From assembly GCF_000018045.1 (NCBI RefSeq), contig NC_009792.1:2356001-2420000 (forward strand): 64,000 nt of DNA, read 5' to 3'. Numbering within the stretch: position 1 is the stretch's first letter; the number at the start of each line of letters is the position of its first letter. The position numbers were made by a program, and so were the translations under genes. The notes below the pieces were generated by a model. That model had not been told where the DNA came from. It searched no databases and saw nothing but the letters and a program-made list of their open reading frames with translations. This DNA comes from Citrobacter koseri ATCC BAA-895. GTDB lineage: Bacteria; Pseudomonadota; Gammaproteobacteria; Enterobacterales; Enterobacteriaceae. This document shows, piece by piece, positions 7,444-17,111 of the stretch.

Positions 7444-9549
7444 TTAGTGCGCGCCTTTCGCCTGCGCCACAATCTCTTCAACGTTTTCCGGCATGGCTTC
7501 ATACGGCGTTTCTTTCGCCGTCGGTTTGTCCTCTTTCAGCGCTGCCAGCGCAGTTTTGATTGAGAACAGGGCCAGAACCACCACCACAACCATGAAGAAG
7601 ATGGTCAGACCGGCATCCAGACGGTTGTTGAACACCAGCTGCGCCAGCTGAGACTGCGTGTACTGCGCAGGAATATCGCCACTGTCGATCATCGCCTGGA
7701 ATTTATTGGCGATCGCCAGGAAACCAATTTTGGTATCCGGGCTAAACGCTTTCTGCCAGCCTGCGGTCAGCGTACAAATCAGCAGCCAGGCGGTAGGCAC
7801 CAGCGCCACCCATGCGTAACGCTGACGTTTCATCTTGAACAGTACAACCGCGCAGAGCATCAGCGCCATACCCGCCAGCATCTGGTTCGCGATACCAAAC
7901 AGCGGCCACAGGGTGTTGATCCCTCCTAACGGGTCCACCACGCCCTGGTGCAGGAAGTATCCCCACGCCAGCACGCACAGCGCCGTCGCTAACAGGTTCG
8001 CAGGCAGTGAATCCGTACGTTTCAGACCCGGAGAGACCACGCCCAGCAGATCCTGCAACATAAAGCGCGCCGCACGCGTACCGGCATCAACCGCCGTCAG
8101 AATGAACAGGGCTTCAAACAGAATCGCGAAGTGATACCAGAACGCCACATCCATCATACCGCCCAGCGCGCCGTGCAGGATGTAAGCCATCCCCACCGCC
8201 AGCGTTGGCGCGCCACCGGCACGAGAAATAATGGATTGTTCGCCCACTTCGTTGGCAATCTGATGCAGCGTATCAGGCGTAATCGCAAAGCCCCAGCTAC
8301 TGACCACCTGCGCAGCAGAAGCAACCACATCAGCGGTTCCGGCTGGCGCCAGTACGGCCATTGGGCTGTTCATGGCGAAGTAAACGCCCGGATCGATGAT
8401 ACATGCGGAAACCAGCGCCATAATCGCCACGAAGGATTCCATCAACATCCCGCCGTAGCCGATAAAGCAGGCCTGCCCTTCGTTCGCCAGCATCTTCGGC
8501 GTGGTGCCGGAAGAGATCAGCGCATGGAAGCCAGACACCGCGCCACAGGCAATGGTGATGAACAAGAACGGGAACAGGTTACCGGTCCACACCGGGCCGG
8601 TGCCATCTACAAATTTGGTCAGCGCAGGCATCGTCAGCGTCGGACGCATAATCAGAATGCCGACGGCCAGACCGACAATCGTACCAATTTTCAGGAAGGT
8701 TGAGAGGTAATCACGCGGCGCCAGCAGCAGCCATACCGGCAGAACCGCCGCCACAAAGCCGTAGCCCACCAGCATCCAGGTTAACTGTACGCCGGTAAAG
8801 TCAAAATACGGCGCCCAGGTTGGACTTTCCGCCACCCAGCCACCGGAGATGATGGCAAAGACAAGGAACACCAGACCAATAACAGACACCTCGCCAATAC
8901 GTCCCGGACGCAGGTAACGCAGGTAGACACCCATAAAAATGGCCAACGGAATGGTGAACGCAACGGTGTACGTCCCCCACGGGCTGTGGGTCAGGGCTTT
9001 CACGACGATCATCGCCAGTACCGCAAGGATAATCACCATGATCATGAAACAGGCCACCAGCGCGATCACGCCAGCCGTTGGGCCCATCTCTTCTTTAACC
9101 AGTTCACCCAGCGAACGACCATCACGACGGGTAGAAACGAACAGCACCATAAAGTCCTGCACCGCGCCTGCCAGCACAACCCCGGCAAGCAGCCAGATCA
9201 TACCGGGCAGATACCCCATCTGCGCCGCCAGCACCGGCCCAACCAACGGCCCTGCCCCGGCAATCGCCGCAAAATGGTGACCGAACAGCACTTTCTTATC
9301 GGTAGGTACGTAGTCCAGACCATCGTTATGACGCACCGCAGGCGTCATGCGCGTCGGGTCAACCGCCAGCACATTTTTGGCGATATACAGACCATAAAAA
9401 CGGTAGGCAATGAGGTAGACACAAACTGACGCCACGACGATCCATAGCGCGTTGATCTGTTCCCCACGGTTTAACGCAATATATCCCAGGGCAAATGCTC
9501 CCATAACGGAGAGCAATGTCCAGACGAGGTATTTCCCTGATTTGTTCAT
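7444..9549 (-). CDS. cstA: Carbon starvation protein CstA (peptide/pyruvate transporter)
   Basis: Inner-membrane protein of 701 residues, the same length as E. coli CstA, with many hydrophobic helices. The family transports peptides and pyruvate under carbon starvation (BtsT/CstA family). The segment HHFAAIAGAGPLVGPVLAAQMGY is the highly conserved N-terminal family region. The ATG at 9549 is preceded by GGACAACAACT. ybdD follows after 60 bases. The upstream region has a CRP-type site correctly spaced from a -10 element, in line with the cAMP-CRP control known for E. coli cstA. Confidence 0.96.
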   Translation of the reverse strand: MNKSGKYLVWTLLSVMGAFALGYIALNRGEQINALWIVVASVCVYLIAYRFYGLYIAKNVLAVDPTRMTPAVRHNDGLDYVPTDKKVLFGHHFAAIAGAGPLVGPVLAAQMGYLPGMIWLLAGVVLAGAVQDFMVLFVSTRRDGRSLGELVKEEMGPTAGVIALVACFMIMVIILAVLAMIVVKALTHSPWGTYTVAFTIPLAIFMGVYLRYLRPGRIGEVSVIGLVFLVFAIISGGWVAESPTWAPYFDFTGVQLTWMLVGYGFVAAVLPVWLLLAPRDYLSTFLKIGTIVGLAVGILIMRPTLTMPALTKFVDGTGPVWTGNLFPFLFITIACGAVSGFHALISSGTTPKMLANEGQACFIGYGGMLMESFVAIMALVSACIIDPGVYFAMNSPMAVLAPAGTADVVASAAQVVSSWGFAITPDTLHQIANEVGEQSIISRAGGAPTLAVGMAYILHGALGGMMDVAFWYHFAILFEALFILTAVDAGTRAARFMLQDLLGVVSPGLKRTDSLPANLLATALCVLAWGYFLHQGVVDPLGGINTLWPLFGIANQMLAGMALMLCAVVLFKMKRQRYAWVALVPTAWLLICTLTAGWQKAFSPDTKIGFLAIANKFQAMIDSGDIPAQYTQSQLAQLVFNNRLDAGLTIFFMVVVVVLALFSIKTALAALKEDKPTAKETPYEAMPENVEEIVAQAKGAH

Positions 9550-9636
9550 AGTTGTTGTCCGTTTGCGTGTTGTGTTCCAGAGAGATGTTACATTTTGTTT
9601 CTATAACACCTCTGCTGGTTTTAACAACCTGACAAC

Positions 9637-9680
9637 GCTATAAAACTGATTATTTACATTGCATTGTTAACTGGATCACT
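9637..9680 (-). promoter_or_regulatory. cstA promoter with class II CRP site
   Basis: On the minus strand AGTGA-TCCAGT-TAACA (9665-9680) resembles the CRP consensus TGTGA-N6-TCACA, with one mismatch in each half. The -10 element TATAGC is at 9637-9642. The CRP centre (9672.5) lies about 42 bases upstream of the expected start near 9630, the spacing of a class II activator site. Confidence 0.6.
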
Positions 9681-9724
9681 TCATTGGCCGGTCAACGCTG
9701 CAACATCATTGCATTTTGTTGGGC

Positions 9725-10138
9725 CTAGCCCATCACCGCCGTCCCCAGGCGGCAGGTACAGCAACGTCGTCCCTGTTCGTCAAAAATCACAATTTCCCAG
9801 CTCTGGCTTTGCCGCCCCAGATGCAGCGGCTGGCAAACGCCGCGCACCTTCCCCTGCGACACGGCGCGATGATGCGTGGCATTCAGCTCGGTTCCCACCA
9901 CGCACTGGCCGTCACGGGTCATCAGATACCCGGCCATTGACCCCAGGGTCTCCGCCAGCGCCGCCGAAGCGCCGCCGTGTAACAGGCCGAAAGGCTGATG
10001 CGTTCGCGCATCGACGGGCATTTCCGCCTCCAGCACGTCATCGCCCAGACGGGTATAGACGATCGCCAGATGCGCCACCATCGTGTTCAGACTGGTGGCG
10101 TTCAGCTCATCAAGCGTTAAATGGCGTTTCCAGATCAT
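9725..10138 (-). CDS. entH: Proofreading thioesterase EntH
   Basis: Hotdog-fold thioesterase, 137 residues. It removes wrongly loaded acyl groups from the aryl carrier domain of EntB and so keeps enterobactin synthesis running. The conserved glutamate lies in ALAETLGSMAG (about residue 63) and the substrate loop in PFGLLHGGAS. It is the last gene of entCEBAH, 2 bases after entA. The ATG is at 10138. Confidence 0.95.
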   Translation of the reverse strand: MIWKRHLTLDELNATSLNTMVAHLAIVYTRLGDDVLEAEMPVDARTHQPFGLLHGGASAALAETLGSMAGYLMTRDGQCVVGTELNATHHRAVSQGKVRGVCQPLHLGRQSQSWEIVIFDEQGRRCCTCRLGTAVMG

Positions 10139-10140
10139 CG

Positions 10141-10896
10141 TTACGCTCCCAGGGTTGAGCCGCCGTCAACCACAATGTCCTGTAGCGTAATGTGGCTGGC
10201 CAGATCGGACGCGAGGAATAAAATGGTATTCGCGATTTCCTGCGGACGCGCGATTTTTCCCAGCGGAATGCCAAGCTTAAACTGCTCGCCAAAGCCACGA
10301 ATACGCTGTTGTTCCGCATCATCGCTCACCCACAGCGTGCGCTGCATATCGGTATCGGTAGATCCCGGAGAGACAACGTTACAGCGAACGCCGCTGCCCG
10401 CCAGCTCCAGCCCAACGGTCAGCGCCAGGCTTTTCAGCGCCGCTTTGGACGCGCCATAGGCGCTCATGCCAATGCGCGGCGTGTGCGCCGCATCAGACGC
10501 GACGGTAACAATCGCCCCGCCCTGCTGCTGACGAAATTGCGCCATCGTCTGCTGGAAGAGGTTAAACGCGCCGCCGACGTTGACGGCGAACGTCTGCTGC
10601 CAGTCCTCGGCGCTTAGCGCATCGGTCGCCCCCATCCGTAAAATCCCGGCGGCATTCACCAGCACATCCAGCCGTTCGGTTTGCGCCAGCACGCGCTGGC
10701 AAACCTGCGCGACCTGCGCGGCGTCTGCGACATCCAGCACTTCGGTCGCAAAGGGATACGCATCCTGCGTGAACTCGCGATCGAATCCCGTCACCTGCGC
10801 GCCAGCCGCAACAAACGCCAACGCCGTGGTATAACCAATCCCTTTTCCCGCGCCGGTCACCCAGACGGTTTTGCCGTTAAAATCCAATCCGGCCAT
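10141..10896 (-). CDS. entA: 2,3-dihydro-2,3-dihydroxybenzoate dehydrogenase EntA
   Basis: Short-chain dehydrogenase, 251 residues, that makes 2,3-dihydroxybenzoate with NAD. Visible are the Rossmann motif TGAGKGIG (about residues 13-20), the NAAG motif, and the catalytic segment with Ser-Tyr-Lys in SAYGASKAALKSLAL. The ATG at 10896 (MAGLDFNGK) overlaps the entB stop by one base; a GTG at 10899 and a TTG at 10887 (the position matching the E. coli start) are alternatives. It lies in the Fur-controlled entCEBAH operon. Confidence 0.95.
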   Translation of the reverse strand: MAGLDFNGKTVWVTGAGKGIGYTTALAFVAAGAQVTGFDREFTQDAYPFATEVLDVADAAQVAQVCQRVLAQTERLDVLVNAAGILRMGATDALSAEDWQQTFAVNVGGAFNLFQQTMAQFRQQQGGAIVTVASDAAHTPRIGMSAYGASKAALKSLALTVGLELAGSGVRCNVVSPGSTDTDMQRTLWVSDDAEQQRIRGFGEQFKLGIPLGKIARPQEIANTILFLASDLASHITLQDIVVDGGSTLGA

Positions 10897-11753
10897 CACT
10901 TCACCTCACGGGAAAGCAGCGTCCACCAGGCATCGATTGTCGGGTTTTTCGCCAGCATCACGAAGTCGATATCGCCATGCACTTTACGCCAGCGAGCCGC
11001 CAGCGCCATCATACGTACAGAGTCCAGCCCATAATCAATCAGGTTTTCATCATCCAGCGGCTCGTCGGATTCATCCAGCAGCGGCAGGATCAGCGCCCGC
11101 AGCTCCGCTTTGCTCGCCGGAACCGGCGTCGGCAGCAGTTCCTGCGTCATCACCACGCGACCGGAGCGACCGGCAACATAGTTAAGCGACATCACATGTT
11201 CTTCACGGCTGAAATCGGCCAGCGCATCCGCCACCATAAACGGCTTGATATCGCGCATGAAAGCGTCGGTCGCCGTGGTCATACAGCCAATGTGCGCATA
11301 CACACCCGTGATAATCAGCTGATTACGCCCGGTTTCTTTTAACATCTGCTCCAGCGGCGAACGGTGAAACGCGCTGTAACGCCATTTCACCAGCACGGTG
11401 TCCGCCTCGTCCGGTGCCAGCGCATCGACAATCTTTTGCTGCTCGGGAGAACGCGTCAGGCCCGGCCCCCACATATCGTTCAACAGGGCGCGATCTTCAT
11501 CGCTCTGATCTTTCGGCTGAGCGGTATAATAGACCGGAATGTTGTGCTCTTTGCAGTACTGACGCAGGGCGGCGATATTCGCGATCACCTGTTTCATCAT
11601 TGGGCAGTTGTCGCCCCAGAAGCTGACAAAATAATCCTGCATATCGTGGATCAACAGCGCTGCGCGTTCAGGTTCAAAGGCCCAGTTCACTTTATTGGGC
11701 GGAATATCGAGCGCGCCAGGCAGCGCGTACGCCTGCAATTTCGGAATTGCCAT
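10896..11753 (-). CDS. entB: Isochorismatase / aryl carrier protein EntB
   Basis: Bifunctional protein of 285 residues. The N-terminal isochorismatase domain (about 1-210; HDMQDYF, then the TGVYAHIGCMTTATDAF motif with its cysteine) splits isochorismate. The C-terminal carrier domain (about 215-285) has the phosphopantetheine serine in GLDSVRM. EntD adds the arm, EntE loads dihydroxybenzoate onto it and EntF accepts it. The ATG at 11753 follows AAGGAGAAAGAGAG. It lies 13 bases after entE. Confidence 0.96.
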   Translation of the reverse strand: MAIPKLQAYALPGALDIPPNKVNWAFEPERAALLIHDMQDYFVSFWGDNCPMMKQVIANIAALRQYCKEHNIPVYYTAQPKDQSDEDRALLNDMWGPGLTRSPEQQKIVDALAPDEADTVLVKWRYSAFHRSPLEQMLKETGRNQLIITGVYAHIGCMTTATDAFMRDIKPFMVADALADFSREEHVMSLNYVAGRSGRVVMTQELLPTPVPASKAELRALILPLLDESDEPLDDENLIDYGLDSVRMMALAARWRKVHGDIDFVMLAKNPTIDAWWTLLSREVK

Positions 11754-11766
11754 CTCTCTTTCTCCT

Positions 11767-13377
11767 TCAGGTCAGTGAACGTGACGCCAGCCACTGACGT
11801 AATTGTTTTTTATCGACTTTACCGACCGGGGTCAGAGGCAACGCCTCGACGCACTCCACGCGATCCGGCAATTTGAATTCGGCGACCCCCTGCTCACGCA
11901 GGAAGCGGCGTATCTGTACCGCGCGCAGCGGCTCTTTCACCACCAGCCAGGCGCAGCTTTTTTCCCCCATCAGCTCATCTTCCATGCTGACCAGCGCGGC
12001 ATGGATTACGGCCGGGTGGCGCAGTAACAGGTTTTCAATCTCTTCAGCGGCGATCTTCTCCCCGCCGCGATTGATCTGATCTTTTTCACGTCCCTGCACG
12101 GTGATATAGCCATCTGGATCAATGGAGATCAGATCGCCGGAGCAGTAAAAGCCGTTGGCATCAAACGCGCTGGCGTTATGCTCCGGGCTTTTAAAATAGC
12201 CGCGAAACGTGTACGGCCCGCGCGTCATCAGGCGTCCCGTTTCCCCCTGCGGCAGCGGATTGCCGTCAGCGTCAGCCACCCAGACCTCATCGTCCGGGCA
12301 CATCGGGCAACCCTGAGTATTGATGATGCGCTCCGGGCTGTCGTCCAGACGGGTGTAATTCACCAGTCCTTCCGCCATGCCGAATACCTGCTGCAACTGA
12401 CAGCCGATTTCCGCCGGAATACGCGCGGCAAGCGTCGCTGAAAGCCGCGCGCCGCCTACCTGCAACAGTTTCAACGAGGCCAGTTGCGCGTTGCTGCCCC
12501 ACTCCTGAATCGCCTGTAACCACAGGCTCACCGCAGGCGGCACCAGCGCCGTTGAATTAATCTGATGCTTTTCAATTAACGGGAAACAGAGCGTAGCGCT
12601 CGGGTCAGCCGCCAGCACCACCGTTCCCTGGGCCAGAAAGACACCCAGCGATCCCGGCGAACTCATGGCGTAGTTATGCGCAGCCGGAATCGCGCATAAG
12701 AAACGCGTGGCTTCGGTAAAGTGGCAAATTTCATTGCTGCGGCGCACGCTGTAGTAATAATCATTATGGGTGCGCGGGATCAGCTTCGGCGTTCCGGTTG
12801 TACCGCCGGAAAGCTGGAAATAAGCCACCTCATCGGCAGGTGATGGCGTGGCGGTAAAATCAACCGCAGGCTGGTCAATCGCCGTTTGCAGGTTGTGTTC
12901 ACCCGTATCGTTGAGCAACAGCACCACACGCACGGAATTGTGTTCGGCAATAAACGTATTGAGGAAATCGTCCCCGGTGAACAGCGCGTGCTGGCGGTCA
13001 GCAATCACCAGCGCCGGTTCAATTTGCTTCGCGTAAGCGTTAAGTTCCGTCCGTTGATGGCTGAACAGCGCCAGAACCGGTGCGACGCCAAGCTTCAGCA
13101 GGGCGAAGAAAGTGATATACAACTCCGCCACATTGCCCAGTTGCACCAGCGCGGTTTCGCCGGGTTTGATCCCCTGACGACGCAGGCTACAGGCCAGATT
13201 ATCCGCCGCCTGGTTCAGTTCGCGATAGCTCAGGTGTCGATCGCCATCAATCACCGCCGTTTTATCGCCGTCTGCGTGGCGGGTTAAAATATCGGTCAGC
13301 GGCAGATCCTGCCAGTACCCTTTTTCACGATAGCGGCGGGCAAACTCCTCCGGCCAACGGGTGAAAGGAATGGTCAT
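11767..13377 (-). CDS. entE: 2,3-dihydroxybenzoate-AMP ligase EntE
   Basis: Stand-alone adenylation enzyme, 536 residues. It activates 2,3-dihydroxybenzoate with ATP and transfers it to EntB. Core motifs seen are QLSGGTTGTPKLIPRTH (P-loop-like), the aryl-binding AAHNYAMSSPG, FGMAEGLVNYTR, YCSGDLISIDPDGY, and the C-terminal lysine in LTPVGKVDKKQLRQW. Two consecutive ATGs occur (13380, 13377). The second (MTIPFTRW) gives the family length and a better distance from AAGGAG. It is 9 bases after entC. Confidence 0.96.
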   Translation of the reverse strand: MTIPFTRWPEEFARRYREKGYWQDLPLTDILTRHADGDKTAVIDGDRHLSYRELNQAADNLACSLRRQGIKPGETALVQLGNVAELYITFFALLKLGVAPVLALFSHQRTELNAYAKQIEPALVIADRQHALFTGDDFLNTFIAEHNSVRVVLLLNDTGEHNLQTAIDQPAVDFTATPSPADEVAYFQLSGGTTGTPKLIPRTHNDYYYSVRRSNEICHFTEATRFLCAIPAAHNYAMSSPGSLGVFLAQGTVVLAADPSATLCFPLIEKHQINSTALVPPAVSLWLQAIQEWGSNAQLASLKLLQVGGARLSATLAARIPAEIGCQLQQVFGMAEGLVNYTRLDDSPERIINTQGCPMCPDDEVWVADADGNPLPQGETGRLMTRGPYTFRGYFKSPEHNASAFDANGFYCSGDLISIDPDGYITVQGREKDQINRGGEKIAAEEIENLLLRHPAVIHAALVSMEDELMGEKSCAWLVVKEPLRAVQIRRFLREQGVAEFKLPDRVECVEALPLTPVGKVDKKQLRQWLASRSLT

Positions 13378-13386
13378 CATCGCTCC

Positions 13387-14562
13387 TTAATGCAGTCCAA
13401 AAACGTTCAACATGGTAGAAAGCTTCACGCCGGTCTCGCGCCACTCCGCGACCGGAGACGAAGCAGGCACAATCCCGGCGCCCGCGAACAGGCGAACCTG
13501 GTTTTGTCGCAGCTTCGCGCAACGAATCGTCACGACCCACTCGCCATTTCCTTCGGCGTCACACCAGCCGACGATGCCGCCGAACAGTTCACGATCGAAC
13601 GGCTCCAGTTCAGCAATTAATTTTTTCGCCACCTGATGCGGGAAACCACTCAACGCAGGCGTCGGATGCAGCAGACACGCCAGCGTCAGGGCATTTTCTT
13701 CCGCATTCGCCTTACCTTCGAACGGCGTACCGAGATGCCATAACGTCGGGGTGGTGATTAATTGTGGAGATGCGGGCAGCTGTAATTCACTGCTGCGGTC
13801 GCGCAGCACCGTCTTCATGGCCTGAGTGACCAGCTCATGTTCGTGTCTGTCTTTTTCAGAAGCCAGCAGTCGGTTGCCCGCTTCACGATCCAGCACATCA
13901 TCAGGCTGGCGACGCGCCGACCCGGCCAACGGCAGCGAACTAAAGAGATCGCCCTCTTTACGCAGCAGCAATTCCGGGCTGGCGCCAAGCAGCACGCCGC
14001 CATCCTCCAGAGGCACATGGAAGTTGTAACTCACCGGATTCTGCGCCACCAGCCGCTCCAGCAGCGCGCCGCTGTCAATGGTGGCATCGGTCGTAATATC
14101 AATCAGGCGTGACAGAACCACTTTGTCGACTTCAGGCGTCGCCGTCAGCGCTGCCGCGCGCGCCACCATCGCTTCAAACGTTTCCTGTTCAGGGATACTT
14201 TTACGATCAACAACATTCAGTGCCTGATGCCCGGTAAAGTAACGCGAGGATTGTTGCTTTGCCGGTCGGGAGAAGGTCTGCCAGGACTCAGGAATGAACA
14301 GCGAGGATGGCTGGCGGGTATCGAAGGGGATAGCGCCGACCATAACAGGATTTGCGATACCCTGTGCTCTGGCGTCGGCAAAGGCTTGCTGTAATTTTTG
14401 TTGGAAGGGGCTGTCTAACGAATCCCCGTCAACCGCTGGTTCAGCGAAACGGGCGAAGCATCCTGACGTCGTAAAGCTGCGATACGGCGACATAAAGAAA
14501 AAGCGATCGGGGGTGAGCGTTGCCATTTTCTGCTGAACTTCCTCGGCCAGTGACGTATCCAT
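13387..14562 (-). CDS. entC: Isochorismate synthase EntC
   Basis: Chorismate-binding enzyme, 391 residues, first step of enterobactin synthesis (chorismate to isochorismate). Family motifs include PLAGSARRQPDDVLDREAGN, EKDRHEHELV, and the C-terminal FAGAGIVPASSPVAEWRET with active-site residues. The ATG at 14562 (MDTSLAEEV) is preceded by GGAGG and gives the E. coli length. It is the first gene of entCEBAH and diverges from fepB; a strong Fur box lies 29 bases upstream. Confidence 0.96.
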   Translation of the reverse strand: MDTSLAEEVQQKMATLTPDRFFFMSPYRSFTTSGCFARFAEPAVDGDSLDSPFQQKLQQAFADARAQGIANPVMVGAIPFDTRQPSSLFIPESWQTFSRPAKQQSSRYFTGHQALNVVDRKSIPEQETFEAMVARAAALTATPEVDKVVLSRLIDITTDATIDSGALLERLVAQNPVSYNFHVPLEDGGVLLGASPELLLRKEGDLFSSLPLAGSARRQPDDVLDREAGNRLLASEKDRHEHELVTQAMKTVLRDRSSELQLPASPQLITTPTLWHLGTPFEGKANAEENALTLACLLHPTPALSGFPHQVAKKLIAELEPFDRELFGGIVGWCDAEGNGEWVVTIRCAKLRQNQVRLFAGAGIVPASSPVAEWRETGVKLSTMLNVFGLH

Positions 14563-14590
14563 ATCATCCTCCAAAAATGATAAAGGCTTT

Positions 14591-14609
14591 AATAATGATT
14601 ATCATTTAT
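14591..14609. promoter_or_regulatory. Fur box proximal to entC
   Basis: The minus strand reads ATAAATGATAATCATTATT, 15 of 19 matches to GATAATGATAATCATTATC with an unbroken 15-base core. It lies between entC and fepB and should repress entCEBAH when iron is sufficient. Confidence 0.88.
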
Positions 14610-14705
14610 ATTTTCGGGCGCTAACCTAAAAGTAAACAGACAGCATGTCAACTCTTGGGGTAGCACAATGTGCGACTTAGACTTGCATCCCTTCCCGCTA
14701 ACAAT

Positions 14706-14724
14706 GAAAATGAGAAGCATTAAC
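14706..14724. promoter_or_regulatory. Second Fur box proximal to fepB
   Basis: GAAAAT-GAGAAG-C-ATTAAC matches the Fur consensus at 15 of 19 positions and lies 25 bases upstream of the fepB start. A second Fur site facing fepB is expected from the E. coli fepB-entC control region. Confidence 0.6.
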
Positions 14725-14749
14725 TCCATTAATAACAGGACGCTGATTC

Positions 14750-15706
14750 GTGAGACTTCCCCTGCTTTGCAGAACATCCCTGATACTGGTTGGGCTTTTC
14801 ATTTCAGGAATTTCTTTAGGTCATGCCGCTGACTGGCCGCGCCAGATCACCGACAGCCGCGGCACACATACGCTGGACCATAAACCTGAACGTATCGTCT
14901 CTACCAGCGTGACCCTGACGGGCTCGCTGCTGGCGATTGATGCTCCCGTTGTCGCCAGCGGAGCGACCACCCCTAACAACCGCTTTGCCGACGATCAGGG
15001 ATTTCTGCGTCAATGGAGCGACGTTGCGAAAGCGCGCAAGCTGGCGCGCCTGTACATCGGCGAACCAAGCGCTGAAGCCGTTGCCGCACAAATGCCGGAC
15101 CTTATTCTGATTAGCGCAACCGGTGGCGACTCTGCGCTGGCGCTGTACGATCAGCTTTCTACTATTGCCCCTACGCTTATCATCAATTACGACGATAAAA
15201 GCTGGCAGTCTCTGCTGACGCAACTGGGCGAGATCACCGGTCAGGAAAAACAGGCCGCTGCGCGCATCGCGGAATTTGATAAACAACTGGCGACTGTTAA
15301 ACAACAGCTCACATTACCGCCGCAACCGGTCAGCGCGCTGGTCTACACCGCTGCCGCACACAGCGCCAACCTGTGGACGCAAGATTCAGCCCAGGGCAAG
15401 CTGATGGAGCAGTTAGGCTTTACGCTGGCGCCCCTCCCTGCCGGACTGCAAACCAGTAAAAGCCAGGGCAAACGTCATGACATCATCCAGCTTGGCGGGG
15501 AAAACCTGGCAGCAGGTCTGAACGGCGAAGCGCTGTTCCTGTTTGCCGGTGACATCAAAGATGCCGACGCTATTTACGCCAACCCACTGCTTGCTCACCT
15601 GCCTGCCGTGCAAAATAAGCGCGTTTATGCGCTGGGCACCGAAACGTTCCGTCTGGACTACTACAGCGCAACGTTACTGCTTAACCGTCTCGCCGCGCTG
15701 TTTTAA
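14750..15706 (+). CDS. fepB: Ferric enterobactin periplasmic binding protein FepB
   Basis: Class III substrate-binding protein, 318 residues as in E. coli, which carries ferric enterobactin from FepA to FepDGC. The signal peptide (about 1-26, ending ISLGHA) precedes ADWPRQITDSRGTHTL. It uses a GTG start at 14750 with AGGA nine bases upstream; no better ATG is in frame. The gene stands alone, diverges from entC and converges with entS, separated by a REP-like inverted repeat. Confidence 0.95.
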   Translation: MRLPLLCRTSLILVGLFISGISLGHAADWPRQITDSRGTHTLDHKPERIVSTSVTLTGSLLAIDAPVVASGATTPNNRFADDQGFLRQWSDVAKARKLARLYIGEPSAEAVAAQMPDLILISATGGDSALALYDQLSTIAPTLIINYDDKSWQSLLTQLGEITGQEKQAAARIAEFDKQLATVKQQLTLPPQPVSALVYTAAAHSANLWTQDSAQGKLMEQLGFTLAPLPAGLQTSKSQGKRHDIIQLGGENLAAGLNGEALFLFAGDIKDADAIYANPLLAHLPAVQNKRVYALGTETFRLDYYSATLLLNRLAALF

Positions 15707-15713
15707 TTTATTT

Positions 15714-15743
15714 GCCGGATAGCGGCCAATGCCCTGTCCGGCC
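15714..15743. repeat. REP-like inverted repeat between fepB and entS
   Basis: GCCGGATAGCGG and the matching CCTGTCCGGCC arm form a Y-type REP hairpin in the 43-base gap between convergent genes. It may serve both genes as a 3' end stabiliser or weak bidirectional terminator. Confidence 0.75.
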
Positions 15744-15749
15744 TGCATT

Positions 15750-17000
15750 TTAAAGCGGTGCGCCATCTGGCACCGGCGGCGGCTGGCGAAAACGACGCAA
15801 CTCGCCCAGCAGCAGCATTAACAACAACCCAACGATCACCAGCCCAAACCCGCTCACGCTCGCTGACGCAACCGGCGTCATCATGGCGCCCAGCCCGCCC
15901 AACAGCGCTGCGCCGATGGCGTCGCCGGTCACGTTTTGCGCCGTCCACAGGCCGTTGATTCGCCCGAGCATGGCTTCCGGCGTTTGCGTCTGCAACAGGG
16001 TGTATTGCAGTAACGAGCTAATCGCGCTGAGCCAGCCGAACAGCGCCAGACAGATCACCCCGAGCAGCCAGACAGGCATCAGCCCAAACACCCCAATCGC
16101 CAGGAACGACCCTACGGTGGAAACCAGCATCAACAGTCCAGGGCGAACGCTGTGCGCCAGTTGCCCGCTGGTTAACGCGCCAACAGCCGCCCCCAATGGG
16201 ATAGCGGCATAAAGTAAACCGATTTGCGCGGCGGACATGTGCCAGTTAATCGCCAGCGCCGGATAAAGCACGCGCACCGCACTTGCCATCGTCAAAAGTC
16301 CGCCAAGCAACGCAATGCCGCCAATGAGCGGGCTGGAGAGCAAGAAACGGAACGCCGCCAACAGCGATTTCAACGGATGCTCACGCGGTTGCGGCGGCGG
16401 CGGGAGCGCCGGAAGGCTCAGCAACGGCAGCAGCGTGATAAATGTTCCTGCCGCCGCCAGACCGTAGTTCCAGGCCACGCCGCCGGTAGCCAGCAATACG
16501 CCGCCCAGCATCGGTGAAATCACCGATCCCAGACGCACCGTCAGCATCGTAATCGCCCCAGCCTGCATAAGGTTTTCTCGCCCTACCAGCGCAGGCGTCG
16601 CCGCCAGTAGCGCCGTGACCCCCAGCGAGGCAAAAAAGCCATCCCACAGACCGAGCAGATAGATTGCCAGCAGCGAAGGTTCCGGCAACAGCGCGTTCAG
16701 ACACAGGCCAATAAAGCCAATACCGCAGGTGCCGCGCGCCAGCAGGATCACCTTTTTACGTTCATAACGATCCGCCAGCACGCCGCCGACCATCAGGCCA
16801 ACAAACATCGCGCTGCCGGTCAGCGTCACCGACAGACCAACCTGCCACGTCGAGTGGGTCATCATCTGGATCTGTACCGGCACCGCTACGCCCAGCAGGC
16901 CCAGCGAGACAATAGAGATAAAACGGGCGAGGAAGACAGCGCGAAATGCAGGGTGCGTCTTCAACAGGCTGAGATTCAGCAGCCAGGATTGTCGATTCAT
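15750..17000 (-). CDS. entS: Enterobactin exporter EntS
   Basis: Major facilitator superfamily protein of 416 residues, the same length as E. coli EntS, with about 12 membrane helices. It exports enterobactin across the inner membrane. The MFS loop motif appears as GGVLADRYERKKV (about residues 72-84). The ATG at 17000 gives MNRQSWLLNLSLL, with AAGG upstream. It diverges from fepD; a strong Fur box lies in the 111-base gap. Confidence 0.95.
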   Translation of the reverse strand: MNRQSWLLNLSLLKTHPAFRAVFLARFISIVSLGLLGVAVPVQIQMMTHSTWQVGLSVTLTGSAMFVGLMVGGVLADRYERKKVILLARGTCGIGFIGLCLNALLPEPSLLAIYLLGLWDGFFASLGVTALLAATPALVGRENLMQAGAITMLTVRLGSVISPMLGGVLLATGGVAWNYGLAAAGTFITLLPLLSLPALPPPPQPREHPLKSLLAAFRFLLSSPLIGGIALLGGLLTMASAVRVLYPALAINWHMSAAQIGLLYAAIPLGAAVGALTSGQLAHSVRPGLLMLVSTVGSFLAIGVFGLMPVWLLGVICLALFGWLSAISSLLQYTLLQTQTPEAMLGRINGLWTAQNVTGDAIGAALLGGLGAMMTPVASASVSGFGLVIVGLLLMLLLGELRRFRQPPPVPDGAPL

Positions 17001-17080
17001 TACAACGCCTTAATGCGAACTTTTTTTAAATATCCATTCAATGGCTGCACATGCTAACATAACCGAATAAGATCGATAAC

Positions 17081-17099
17081 GATAATTACTATCATTATC
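17081..17099. promoter_or_regulatory. Fur box between entS and fepD
   Basis: The minus strand reads GATAATGATAGTAATTATC, 17 of 19 to the Fur consensus. Further GATAAC repeats at 17075-17086 extend it, so more than one Fur dimer may bind. It should control both entS and fepDGC. Confidence 0.9.
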
Positions 17100-17111
17100 A
17101 GGGAAGTTGAT